From Harmonia axyridis (lineage: Eukaryota > Arthropoda > Insecta > Coleoptera > Coccinellidae), in assembly GCF_914767665.1 (NCBI RefSeq), contig NC_059503.1, positions 49,954,352 to 50,018,351 on the forward strand: a stretch of DNA of 64,000 nucleotides, in the 5' to 3' direction. The position numbers were made by a program, and so were the translations under genes. The notes beneath the pieces are model-generated. The model saw only the letters and a list, made by a program, of their open reading frames with translations, was not told where the DNA came from and did no database searches. Of the stretch, positions 10,537 through 23,000 are shown piece by piece (positions within the stretch are counted from its first letter, which is position 1; each line of letters starts with the position of its first letter).

Positions 10537-12764
10537 TTGGACTCGGATGTCACGCAGGTAGCTATAATCTCCCACGTGGTAAGGTCAATTGCTGCTGTAA
10601 CCACAAATGCACGTCTGACTTCTGTTGTTGATTTCATTCGTTTGTTATTTTCTTCAATGTTTCTCATTCTAACACTTTTCATCGTATTGCACAGGGACGA
10701 AAGCTTGACACACCTGTCTAAGGAAACCACTTTGGTATAAGGGACTGTTCTTATTCCCTTTTTTTTGTTTAATCAACAATTATCCAAGTAGGCCATTGCA
10801 CATTGTTGATTTTCTTGGACTCGGATGTCACGCAGGTAGCTATAATCTCCCACGTGGTAAGGTCAATTGCTGCTGTAACCACAAATGCACGACTGACTTC
10901 TGTTGTTGATTCCATTCGTTTGTAATTTCCTTCAATGTTTCTCATTCTAACACTTTTCATCGTATTGCACAGGGACGAAAGCTTGACACACGTGTCTAAG
11001 GAAACCACTTTGGTATGAGGGACTGTTCTTATTCCCTTCTTTTTGTTTAATGAACAATTATCCAAGTAAGCCATTCCACATTGTTGATTTTCTTGGACTC
11101 GGATGTAACGCAGGTAGCTATAATCTCCTACGTGGTAAGGTCAATTGCTGCTGTAACCACAAATGCACGACTGACTTCTGTTGTTAATTTCATTTGTTTG
11201 TAATTTCCTTCTATGTTTCTCATTCTAACACTTTTCATCGTATTGCACAGGGACGAAAGCTTGACACACGTGTCTAAGGAAACCACTTTGGTATAAGGGA
11301 CTGTTCTTATTCCCTTCTTTTTGTTTAATCAACAATTATCCAAGTGGGCCATTCCACATTGTTGATTTTCTTGGACTCGGATGTCACGCAGGTAGCTATA
11401 ATCTCCCACGTGGTAAGGTCAATTGCTGCTGTAACCACAAATGCACGACTGACTTCTGTTGTTGATTTCATTCGTTTGTAATTTCCTTCAATGTTTCTCA
11501 TTCTAACACTATTCATAGTATTGCACAGGGACGAAAGCTTGACACACGTGTCTAAGGAAACCACTTTGGTATGAGGAACTGTTCTTATTCCCTTCTTTCT
11601 GTTTAATGAACAATTATCCAAGTAAGCCATTCCACATTGTTTTTTTCTTGGACTCGGATGTTACGCAGGTAGCTATAATCTCCCACGTGGTAAGGTCAAT
11701 TGCTGCTGTAACCATAAATGCACGACTGACTTCTGTTGTTGATTTCATTTGTTTGTTATTTCCTTCGATGTTTCTCATTCTAACACTTTTCATCGTATTG
11801 CACAGGGACGAAAGCTTGACACACGTGTCTAAGGAAACCACTTTGGTATAAGGGACTGTTCTTATTCCCTACTTTTCGTCTAATGAACAATTATCCAAGT
11901 AAGCCATTCCACATTGTTTTTTTTTCTTGGACTCGGATGTCACGCAGGTAGCTATAATCTCCCACGTGGTAAGGTCAATTGCTGCTGTAACCACAAATGC
12001 ACGACTGACTTCTAATGTTGATTTCATTTGTTTGTTTTTTCCTTCTATGTTTCTCATTCTAACACTTTTCATCGTATTGCACAGGGACGAAAGCTTGACA
12101 CACGTGTCTAAGGAAACCACTTTGGTATGAGGGACTGTTTTTATTCCTTTCTTTTTGTTTAATGAACAATTATCCAAGTAATCCATTCCACATTGTTGAT
12201 TTTTTTGGACTCGGATATCACGCAGGTAGCTATAATCTCCTACGTGGTAAGGTCAATTGCTGCTGTAACCACAAATGCACGACTGACTTCTGTTGTTGAT
12301 TTCATTTGTTTGTTATTTCCTACTATGTTTCTCATTCTAACACTTTTCATCGTATTGCACAGGGATGAAAGCTTGACACACGTGTCTAAGGAAACCACTT
12401 TGGTATAAGGGACTGTTCTTATTCCCTTTTTTTTTGTTAAATCAACAATTATCTAAGTAGGCCATTCCACATTGTTGATTTTCTTGGACTCGGATGTCTT
12501 GCAGGTAGCTATAATCTCCCACGTGGTAAGGTCAATTGCTGCTGTAACCACAAATGCACGACTGACTTCTGTTGTTGATTTCATTCGTTTGTAATTTCCT
12601 TCAATGTTTCTCATTCTAACACTTTTCATCGTATTGCACAGAGACGAAAGCTTGACACACGTGTCTAAGGAAACCACTTTGGTATAAGGGACTGTTCTTA
12701 TTCCCTTTTTTTTTTTGTTTAATCAACAATTATCCAAGTAAGCCATTCCACATTGTTTTTTTTC
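10537..12764 (+). repeat. Third partial run of 20-mer types 7-14
   Basis: Monomers at 10537, 10815, 11093, 11371, 11648, 11927, 12205 and 12484 carry the diagnostic bases of types 7 to 14 in order; for example 10815 matches 2157 and 7755. The monomer at 11927 has the box-A flank CTCCCACGTGGTAAGGTCAA where its counterparts at 3270 and 8868 have CTCTCACGTGGTAAGCTCTA, a small patch difference. The monomer at 12484 is unusually long (281 bp) because of its long T run. The segment is nested inside the 11.24-kb unit. Confidence 0.9.
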
Positions 12765-13811
12765 TTGGACTCGGATGTTACGCAGGTAGCTATAATCTCC
12801 CACGTGGTAAGGTCAATTGCTGCTGTAACCACAAATGCACGACTGACTTCTGTTGTTGATTCCATTCGTTTGTAATTTCCTTCAATGTTTCTCATTCTAA
12901 CACTTTTCATCGTATTGCACAGGGACGAAAGCTTGACACCCGTGTCTAAGGAAACCACTTTGGTATGAGAGACTGTTTTTATTCCCTTCTTTTTGTTTAA
13001 TGAACAATTATCCAAGTAAGCCATTCCACATTGTTGATTTTCTTGGACTCGGATGTCACGCAGGTAGCTATAATCTCCTACGTGGTAAGGTCAATTGCTG
13101 CTGTAACCCCAAATGCACGACTGACTTCTGTTGTTGATTTCATTTGTTTGTTATTTCCTTCTATGTTTCTCATTCTAACACTTTTCATCGTATTGCACAG
13201 GGATGAAAGCTTGACACCCGTGTCTAAGAAAACCACTTTGGTATGAGGGACTGTTCTTATTCCCTTCTTTTTGTTTAATGAACAATTATCCAAGTAAGCC
13301 ATTCCACATTGTTTTTTTTTCTTGGACTCGGATGTCACGCAGGTAGCTATAATCTCCCACGTGGTAAGGTCAATTGCTGCTGTAACCACAAATGCACGTC
13401 TGACTTCTGTTGTTGATTTCATTTGTATGTTATTTTCTTCAATGTTTCTCATTCTAACACTTTTCATCGTATTGCTGAGAGACGAAAGCTTACCACACGT
13501 GTCAAAGGAAACCACTTTGGTTTAAGGGACTGTTCTTATTCCCTTCTTTTTGTTAAATGAACAATTATCCAAGTAAGCCATTCCACATTGTTGATTTTCT
13601 TGGACTCGGATGACACGCAGGTAACTATAATTTCCCACGTGGTAAGGTCAATTGCTGCTGTAACCACAATTGGACGGCTGACTTCTGTTGTTGATTCCAT
13701 TTGTATATTATTTTCTTCAATGTTTCTCATTCTAACACTTTTCATCGTATTGCTGAGAGACGAAAGCTTACCACACGTGTCAAAGGAAACCACTTTGGTT
13801 TAAGGGACTGT

Positions 13812-13881
13812 TCTTATTCCCTTCTTTCTGTATAATGAACAATTATTATTCTTCCCTACTTTTTGTCTAATGAACAATTAT
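13812..13881 (+). repeat. 35-bp internal tandem duplication (313-bp monomer)
   Basis: First of two consecutive long monomers in 40-mer copy 1; same spelling as at 1778. Confidence 0.92.
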
Positions 13882-14124
13882 CCAAGTAAGCCATTCCACA
13901 TTGTTGATTTTCTTGGACTCGGATGACACGCAGGTAACTATAATTTCCCACGTGGTAAGGTCAATTGCTGCTGTAACCACAATTGGACGGCTGACTTCTG
14001 TTGTTGATTCCATTTGTATGTTATTTTCTTCAATGTTTCTCATTCTAACACTTTTCATCGTATTGCTGAGTGACGAAAGCTTACCACACGTGTCAAAGGT
14101 AACCACTTTGGTTTAAGGGACTGT

Positions 14125-14194
14125 TCTTATTCCCTTCTTTCTGTATAATGAACAATTATTATTCTTCCCTACTTTTTGTTAAATGAACAATTAT
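14125..14194 (+). repeat. 35-bp internal tandem duplication (313-bp monomer)
   Basis: Second of the two consecutive long monomers. The second unit reads TTTTTGTTAAATG rather than TTTTTGTCTAATG. Confidence 0.92.
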
Positions 14195-15061
14195 CCAAGT
14201 AAGCCATTCCACATTGTTGATTTTCTTGGACTCGGATGACACGCAGGTAACTATAATTTCCCACGTGGTAAGGTCTATTGCTGCTGTAACCACAAATGCA
14301 CGACTGACTTCTGTTGTTGATTTCATTTGTTTGTTATTTCCTTCTATGTTTCTCATTCTAACTCTCTTCATCGTATTGCACAGGGACGAAAGCTTGACAC
14401 ACGTGTCTAAGAAAACCACTTTGGTATGAGGGACTGTTCTTATTCCCTTCTTTTTGTTTAATGAACAATTATCCAAGTAAGCCATTCCACATTGTTTTAT
14501 TTTTTTTGAACTCGGATGTCACGCAGGTAGCTATAATCTCCCACGTGGTAAGGTCAATTGCTGCTGTAACCACAAATGCACGTCTGACTTCTGTTGTTGA
14601 TTTCATTCGTTTGTTATTTTCTTCAATGTTTCTCATTCTAACAATTTTCATCGTATTGCACAGGGACGAAAGCTTGACACACCTGTCTAAGGAAACCACT
14701 TTGGTATAAGGGACTGTTCTTATTCCCTTTTTTTTGTTTAATCAACAATTATCCAAGTAGGCCATTGCACATTGTTGATTTTCTTGGACTCGGATGTCAC
14801 GCAGGTAGCTATAATCTCCCACGTGGTAAGGTCAATTGCTGCTGTAACCACAAATGCACGACTGACTTCTGTTGTTGATGTCATTCGTTTGTAATTTCCT
14901 TCAATGTTTCTCATTCTAACACTTTTCATCGTATTCCACAGGGACGAAAGCTTGACACACGTGTCTAAGGAAACCACTTTGGTATGAGGGACTGTTCTTA
15001 TTCCCTTCTTTTTGTTTAATGAACAATTATCCAAGTAAGCCATTCCACATTGTTGATTTTC

Positions 15062-15337
15062 TTGGACTCGGATGTCACGCAGGTAGCTACAATCTTCCAC
15101 GTGGTGAGGTCAATTGCTGCTGTAACCACAAATGCACGACTGACTTCTGTTGTTGATTTCATTCGTTTGTTATTTCCTTCAATGTTTCTCATTCTAATAC
15201 TTCATCGTATTGCACAGGGACGAAAGCTTGACACACGTGTCTAAGGAAACCACTTTGGTATAAGGGACTGTTCTTATTCCCTACTTTTTGTATAATGAAC
15301 AATTATCCAAGTAAGCCATTCCACATTGTTGATTTTC
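15062..15337 (+). repeat. 276-bp monomer with 2-bp deletion
   Basis: Has CTAATACTTCATCG where other monomers have CTAACACTTTTCATCG, and also GCTACAATCTTCCACGTGGTGAGG. The same variant recurs at 26299 in 40-mer copy 2. It is absent from copy 3, where this monomer falls in the seven-monomer gap. Confidence 0.85.
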
Positions 15338-16172
15338 TTGGACTCGGATATCACGCAGGTAGCTTTAATCTCTCACGTGGTAAGGTCTATTGCTGCTGTA
15401 ACCACAAATGCACGTCTGACTTCTGTTGTTGATTTCATTTGTTTGTTATTTCCTTCTATGTTTCTCATTCTAACACTTTTCATCGTATTGCACAGGGACG
15501 AAAGCTTGACACACGTGTTTAAGGAAACCACATTGGTATAAGGGACTGTCCTTATTCCCTTTTTTCTTTTTGATGAACAATTATCCAAGTAAGCCATTCC
15601 ACATTGTTGATTTTCTTGGACTCGGATGTCACGCAGGAAGCTATAATCTCCCACGTGGTAAGGTCAATTGCTGCTGTAACCACAAATGCACGACTGACTT
15701 CTGTTGTTGATTTCATTTGTTTGTTATTTCCTTCTATGTTTCTCATTCTAACACTTTTCATCGTATTGCACAGGGACGAAAGCTTGACACACGTGTTTAA
15801 GGAAACCACATTGGTATAAGGGACTGTTCTTATTCCCTTTTTTCTTTTTGATGAACAATTATCCAAGTAAGCCATTCCACATTGTTGATTTTCTTGGACT
15901 CGGATGTCACGCAGGAAGCTATAATCTCCCACGTGGTAAGGTCAATTGCTGCTGTAACCACAAATGCACGACTGACTTCTGTTGTTGATTTCATTCGTTT
16001 GTAATTTCCTTCAATGTTTCTCATTCTAACACTTTTCATCGTATTGCACAGGGACGAAAGCTTGACACACGTGTCTAAGAAAACCACTTTGGTATGAGGG
16101 ACTGTTCTTATTCCCTTCTTTTTGTTTAATGAACAATTATCCAAGTAAGCCATTCCACATTGTTTTTTTTTT
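15338..16172 (+). repeat. Local triplet of similar monomers
   Basis: The monomers at 15338 and 15616 both end in an otherwise rare T-tract spelling, CCCTTTTTTCTTTTTGATG, and both have GTGTTTAAGG and CACATTGGTAT. The monomers at 15616 and 15894 share GCAGGAAGC for the usual GCAGGTAGC. This looks like a recent one-monomer (278 bp) duplication inside the 40-mer. In the second 40-mer copy (26575-27409) both T-tract monomers have ACTGTCCTTATT, whereas here only the first does, so the two copies have been partly homogenised since. Confidence 0.75.
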
Positions 16173-19100
16173 TTGGACTCGGATGTCACGCAGGTAGCTA
16201 TAATCTCCCACGTGGTAAGGTCAATTGCTGCTGTAACCACAAATGCACGTCTGACTTCTGTTGTTGATTTCATTCGTTTGTTATTTTCTTCAATGTATCT
16301 CATTCTAACACTTTTCATCGTATTGCACAGGGACGAAAGCTTGACACACCTGTCTAAGGAAACCACTTTGGTATAAGGGACTGTTCTTATTCCCTTTTTT
16401 TTGTTTAATCAACCATTATCCAAGTAGGCCATTGCACATTGTTGATTTTTTTGGAATCGGATGTCACGCAGGTAGCTATAATCTCCCACGTGGTAAGGTC
16501 AATTGCTGCTGTAACCACAAATGCACGACTGACTTCTGTTGTTGATGTCATTCGTTTGTAATTTCCTTCAATGTTTCTCATTCTAACACTTTTCATCGTA
16601 TTGCACAGGGATGAAAGCTTGACACACGTGTCTAAGGAAACCACTTTGGTATAAGGGACTGTTCTTATTCCCTTTTTTTTTGTTAAATCAACAATTATCC
16701 AAGTAGGCCATTCCACATTGTTGATTTTCTTGGACTCGGATGTCTTGCAGGTAGCTATAATCTCCCACGTGGTAAGGTCAATTGCTGCTGTAACCACAAA
16801 TGCACGACTGACTTCTGTTGTTGATTTCATTCGTTTGTAATTTCCTTCAATGTTTCTCATTCTAACACTTTTCATCGTATTGCACAGGGACGAAAGCTTG
16901 ACACACGTGTCTAAGGAAACCACTTTGGTATGAGGGACTGTTCTTATTCCCTTCTTTTTGTTTAATGAACAATTACCCAAGTAAGCCATTCCACATTGTT
17001 GATTTTCTTGGACTCGGATGTAACGCAGGTAGCTATAATCTCCCACGTGGTAAGGTCAATTGCTGCTGTAACCACAAATGCACGACTGACTTCTGTTGTT
17101 AATTTCATTTGTTTGTAATTTCCTTCTATATTTCTCATTCTAATACTTTTCATCGTATTGCACAGGGACGAAAGCTTGACACACGTGTCTAAGGAAACCA
17201 CTTTGGTATAAGGGACTGTTCTTATTCCCTTCTTTTTGTTTAATCAACAATTATCCAAGTGGGCCATTCCACATTGTTGATTTTCTTGGACTCGGATGTC
17301 ACGCAGGTAGCTATAATCTCCCACGTGGTAAGGTCAATTGCTGCTGTAACCACAAATGCACGACTGACTTCTGTTGTTGATTTCATTCGTTTGTAATTTC
17401 CTTCAATATTTCTCATTCTAACACTTTTCATAGTATTGCACAGGGACGAAAGCTTGACACACGTGTCTAAGGAAACCACTTTGGTATGAGGAACTGTTCT
17501 TATTCCCTTCTTTCTGTTTAATGAACAATTATCCAAGTAAGCCATTCCACATTGTTTTTTTTCTTGGACTCGGATGTTACGCAGGTAGCTATAATCTCCC
17601 ACGTGGTAAGGTCAATTGCTGCTGTAACCATAAATGCACGACTGACTTCTGTTGTTGATTTCATTTGTTTGTTATTTCCTTCTATGTTTCTCATTCTAAC
17701 ACTTTTCATCGTATTGCACAGGGATGAAAGCTTGACACACGTGTCTAAGGAAACCACTTTGGTATAAGGGACTGTTCTTATTCCCTTTTTTTTTGTTAAA
17801 TCAACAATTATCCAAGTAGGCCATTCCACATTGTTGATTTTCTTGGACTCGGATGTCTTGCAGGTAGCTATAATCTCCCACGTGGTAAGGTCAATTGCTG
17901 CTGTAACCACAAATGCACGACTGACTTCTGTTGTTGATTTCATTCGTTTGTAATTTCCTTCAATGTTTCTCATTCTAACACTTTTCATCGTATTGCACAG
18001 GGACGAAAGCTTGACACACGTGTCTAAGGAAACCACTTTGGTATAAGGGACTGTTCTTATTCCCTTTTTTTTTGTTTAATCAACAATTATCCAAGTAAGC
18101 CATTCCACATTGTTTTTTTTCTTGGACTCGGATGTTACGCAGGTAGCTATAATCTCCCACGTGGTAAGGTCAATTGCTGCTGTAACCACAAATGCACGAC
18201 TGACTTCTGTTGTTGATTCCATTCGTTTGTAATTTCCTTCAATGTTTCTCATTCTAACACTTTTCATCGTATTGCAACGGGACGAAAGCTTGACACACGT
18301 GTCTAAGGAAACCACTTTGGTATGCGGGACTGTTTTTATCCCCTTCTTTTTATTTAATGAACAATTATCCAAGTAAGCCATTCCACATTGTTTTTTTTTC
18401 TTGGACTCGGATGTCACGCAGGTAGCTATAATTTCTCACGTGGTAAGGTCTATTGCTGCTGTAACCACAAATGCACGACTGACTTCTAATGTTGATTTCA
18501 TTTGTTTGTTTTTTCCTTCTATGTTTCTCATTCTAACACTTTTCATCGTATTGCACAGGGACGAAAGCTTGACACACGTGTCTAAGGAAACCACTTTGGT
18601 ATGAGGGACTGTTTTTATTCCTTTCTTTTTGTTTAATGAACAATTATCCAAGTAAGCCATCCCACATTGTTGATTTTCTTGGACTCGGATGTCACGCAGG
18701 TAGCTATAATCTCCTACGTGGTAAGGTCAATTGCTGCTGTAACCACAAATGCACGACTGACTTCTGTTGTTGATTTCATTTGTTTGTTATTTCCTTCTAT
18801 GTTTCTCATTCTAACACTTTTCATCGTATTGCACAGGGATGAAAGCTCGACACACGTGTCTAAGGAAACCACTTTGGTATAAGGGACTGTTCTTATTCCC
18901 TTTTTTTTTGTTAAATCAACAATTATCCAAGTAGGCCATTCCACATTGTTGATTTTCTTGGACTCGGATGTCTTGCAGGTAGCTATAATCTCCCACGTGG
19001 TAAGGTCAATTGCTGCTGTAACCACAAATGCACGACTGACTTCTGTTGTTGATTTCATTCGTTTGTAATTTCCTTCAATGTTTCTCATTCTAACACTTTT

Positions 19101-20005
19101 CATCGTATTGCACAGGGACGAAAGCTTGACACACGTGTCTAAGGAAACCACTTTGGTATAAGGGGCTGTTCTTATTCCCTTTTTTTTTGTTTAATCAACA
19201 ATTATCCAAGTAAGCCATTCCACATTGTTTTTTTTCTTGGACTCGGATGTTACGCAGGTAGATATAATCTCCCACGTGGTAAGGTCAATTGCTGCTGTAA
19301 CCACAAATGCACGACTGACTTCTGTTGTTGATTTCATTCGTTTGTAATTTCCTTCAATGTTTCTCATTCTAACACTTTTCATCGTATTGCAACGGGACGA
19401 AAGCTTGACACACGTGTCTAAGAAAACCACTTTGGTATGAGGGACTGTTCTTATTCCCTTCTTTTTGTTTAATGAACAATTATCCAAGTAAGCCATTCCA
19501 CATTGTTTTTTTTTCTTAGACTCGGATGTCACGCAGGTAGCTATAATCTCCCACGTGGTAAGGTCAATTGCTGCTGTAACCACAAATGCACGTCTGACTT
19601 CTGTTGTTGATTTCATTTGTATGTTATTTTCTTCAATGTTTCTCATTCTAACACTTTTCATCGTATTGCTGAGAGACGAAAGCTTACCACACGTGTCAAA
19701 GGAAACCACTTTGGTTTAAGGGACTGTTTTTATTCCCTTCTTTTTGTTAAATGAACAATTATCCAAGTAAGCCATTCCACATTGTTGATTTTCTTGGACT
19801 CGGATGACACGCAGGTAACTATAATTTCCCACGTGGTAAGGTCAATTGCTGCTGTAACCACAATTGGACGGCTGACTTCTGTTGTTGATTCCATTTGTAT
19901 GTTATTTTCTTCAATGTTTCTCATTCTTACACTTTTCATCGTATTGCTGAGAGACGAAAGCTTACCACACGTGTCAAAGGAAACCACTTTGGTTTAAGGG
20001 ACTGT

Positions 20006-20075
20006 TCTTATTCCCTTCTTTCTGTATAATGAACAATTATTATTCTTCCCTACTTTTTGTCTAATGAACAATTAT
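20006..20075 (+). repeat. 35-bp internal tandem duplication (313-bp monomer)
   Basis: Third long monomer of 40-mer copy 1, with the GTCTAATG spelling. Confidence 0.92.
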
Positions 20076-23000
20076 CCAAGTAAGCCATTCCACATTGTTG
20101 ATTTTCTTGGACTCGGATGTCACGCAGGTAGCTATAATCTCTCACGTGGTAAGGTCTATTGCTGCTGTAACCACAAATGCACGACTGACTTCTGTTGTTG
20201 ATTTCATTTGTTTGTTATTTCCTTCTATGTTTCTCATTCTAACTCTCTTCATCGTATTGCACAGGGACGAATGCTTGACACACGTGTCTGAGAAAACCAC
20301 TTTGGTATGAGGGACTGTTCTTATTCCCTTCTTTTTGTTTAATGAACAATTATCAAAGTAAGCCATTTCACATTGTTTTTTTTTTTTGGACTCGGATGTC
20401 ACGCAGGTAGCTATAATCTCCCACGTGGTAAGGTCAATTGCTGCTGTAACCACAAATGCACGTCTGACTTCTGTTGTTGATTTCATTCGTTTGTTATTTT
20501 CTTCAATGTTTCTCATTCTAACACTTTTCATCGTATTGCACAGGGACGAAAGCTTGACACACCTGTCTAAGGAAACCACTTTGGTATAAGGGACTGTTCT
20601 TAATCCCTTTTTTTTGTTTAATCAACAATTATCCAAGTAGGCCATTGCACATTGTTGATTTTCTTGGACTCGGATGACACGCAGGTAACTATAATTTCCC
20701 ACGTGGTAAGGTCAATTGCTGCTGTAACCACAATTGGACGGCTGACTTGTGTTGTTGATTCCATTTGTATGTTATTTTCTTCAATGTTTCTCATTCTAAC
20801 ACTTTTCATCGTATTGCACAGGGACGAAAGCTTGACACACGTGTCTAAGGAAACCACTTTGGTATGGGGGACTGTTCTTATTCCCTTCTTTTTGTTTAAT
20901 CAACAATTATCCAAGTGGGCCATTCCACATTGTTGATTTTCTTGGACTCGGATGTCACGCAGGTAGCTATAATCTCCCACGTGGTAAGGTCAATTGCTGC
21001 TGTAACCACAAATGCACGACTGACTTCTGTTGTTGATTTCATTCGTTTGTAATTTCCTTCAATGTTTCTCATTCTAACACTTTTCATAGTATTGCACAGG
21101 GACGAAAGCTTGACACACGTGTCTAAGGAAACCACTTTGGTATGAGGAACTGTTCTTATTCCCTTCTTTCTGTTTAATGAACAATTATCCAAGTAAGCCA
21201 TTCCACATTTTTTTTTTCTTGGACTCGGATGTTACGCAGGTAGCTATAATCTCCCACGTGGTAAGGTCAATTGCTGCTGTAACCATAAATGCACGACTGA
21301 CTTCTGTTGTTGATTTCATTTGTTTGTTATTTCCTTCGATGTTTCTCATTCTAACACTTTTCATCGTATTGCACAGGGACGAAAGCTTGACACACGTGTC
21401 TAAGGAAACCACTTTGGTATAAGGGACTGTTCTTATTCCCTACTTTTCGTCTAATGAACAATTATCCAAGTAAGCCATTCCACATTGTTTTTTTTTCTTG
21501 GACTCGGATGTCACGCAGGTAGCTATAATCTCCCACGTGGTAAGGTCAATTGCTGCTGTAACCACAAATGCACGACTGACTTCTAATGTTGATTTCATTT
21601 GTTTGTTTTTTCCTTCTATGTTTCTCATTCTAACACTTTTCATCGTATTGCACAGGGACGAAAGCTTGACACACGTGTTTAAGGAAACCACTTTGGTATG
21701 AGGGACTGTTTTTATTCCTTTCTTTTTGTTTAATGAACAATTATCCAAGTAAGCCATTCCACATTGTTGATTTTCTTGGACTCGGATGTCACGCAGGTAG
21801 CTATAATCTCCCACGTGGTAAGGTCAATTGCTGCTGTAACCACAAATGCACGTCTGACTTCTGTTGTTGATTTCATTCGTTTGTTATTTTCTTCAATGTT
21901 TCTCATTCTAACACTTTTCATCGTATTGCACAGGGACGAAAGCTTGACACACCTGTCTAAGGAAACCACTTTGGTATAAGGGACTGTTCTTATTCCCTTT
22001 TTTTTGTTTAATCAACAATTATCCAAGTAGGCCATTGCACATTGTTGATTTTCTTGGACTCGGATGTCACGCAGGTAGCTATAATCTCCCACGTGGTAAG
22101 GTCAATTGCTGCTGTAACCACAAATGCACGACTGACTTCTGTTGTTGATTCCATTCGTTTGTAATTTCCTTCAATGTTTCTCATTCTAACACTTTTCATC
22201 GTATTGCACAGGGACGAAAGCTTGACACACGTGTCTAAGGAAACCACTTTGGTATGAGGGACTGTTCTTATTCCCTTCTTTTTGTTTAATGAACAATTAT
22301 CCAAGTAAGCCATTCCACATTGTTGATTTTCTTGGACTCGGATGTAACGCAGGTAGCTATAATCTCCTACGTGGTAAGGTCAATTGCTGCTGTAACCACA
22401 AATGCACGACTGACTTCTGTTGTTAATTTCATTTGTTTGTAATTTCCTTCTATGTTTCTCATTCTAACACTTTTCATCGTATTGCACAGGGACGAAAGCT
22501 TGACACACGTGTCTAAGGAAACCACTTTGGTATAAGGGACTGTTCTTATTCCCTTCTTTTTGTTTAATCAACAATTATCCAAGTGGGCCATTCCACATTG
22601 TTGATTTTCTTGGACTCGGATGTCACGCAGGTAGCTATAATCTCCCACGTGGTAAGGTCAATTGCTGCTGTAACCACAAATGCACGACTGACTTCTGTTG
22701 TTGATTTCATTCGTTTGTAATTTCCTTCAATGTTTCTCATTCTAACACTATTCATAGTATTGCACAGGGACGAAAGCTTGACACACGTGTCTAAGGAAAC
22801 CACTTTGGTATGAGGAACTGTTCTTATTCCCTTCTTTCTGTTTAATGAACAATTATCCAAGTAAGCCATTCCACATTGTTTTTTTCTTGGACTCGGATGT
22901 TACGCAGGTAGCTATAATCTCCCACGTGGTAAGGTCAATTGCTGCTGTAACCATAAATGCACGACTGACTTCTGTTGTTGATTTCATTTGTTTGTTATTT

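Larger units (their letters stand above)
9703..20941 (+). repeat. 40-monomer higher-order repeat, copy 1 (11239 bp)
   Basis: Forty monomers from 9703 match, in order, the forty from 20942. The shift is 11239 bp before about 12.7 kb and 11237 bp after it. The 2-bp change is explained by a run of 11 T at 12706-12716 against 9 T at the matching place near 23945. The unit consists of types 15-17, then types 7-14 (10537-12764), then 29 further monomers (12765-20941), of which the last ones (20386, 20664) return to types 1 and 2. Its left boundary is a join of type 14 to type 15, and its right boundary a join of type 2 to type 15. Confidence 0.93.
12765..20941 (+). repeat. Largely 40-mer-specific segment (29 monomers)
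   Basis: Monomers start at 12765, 13043, 13322, 13600, 13913, 14226, 14506, 14784, 15062, 15338, 15616, 15894, 16173, 16451, 16730, 17008, 17286, 17564, 17843, 18122, 18401, 18679, 18958, 19237, 19516, 19794, 20107, 20386 and 20664. Most are subtype combinations not found in the 20-mer order, such as GACACCCGTG at box B (12765, 13043), two consecutive 313-bp monomers (13600, 13913), and three similar monomers with CTTTTTGATGAAC or an AGGAAGC variant (15338-16172). The last two are types 1 and 2 again, which ties the segment back to the 20-mer family. Confidence 0.9.
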
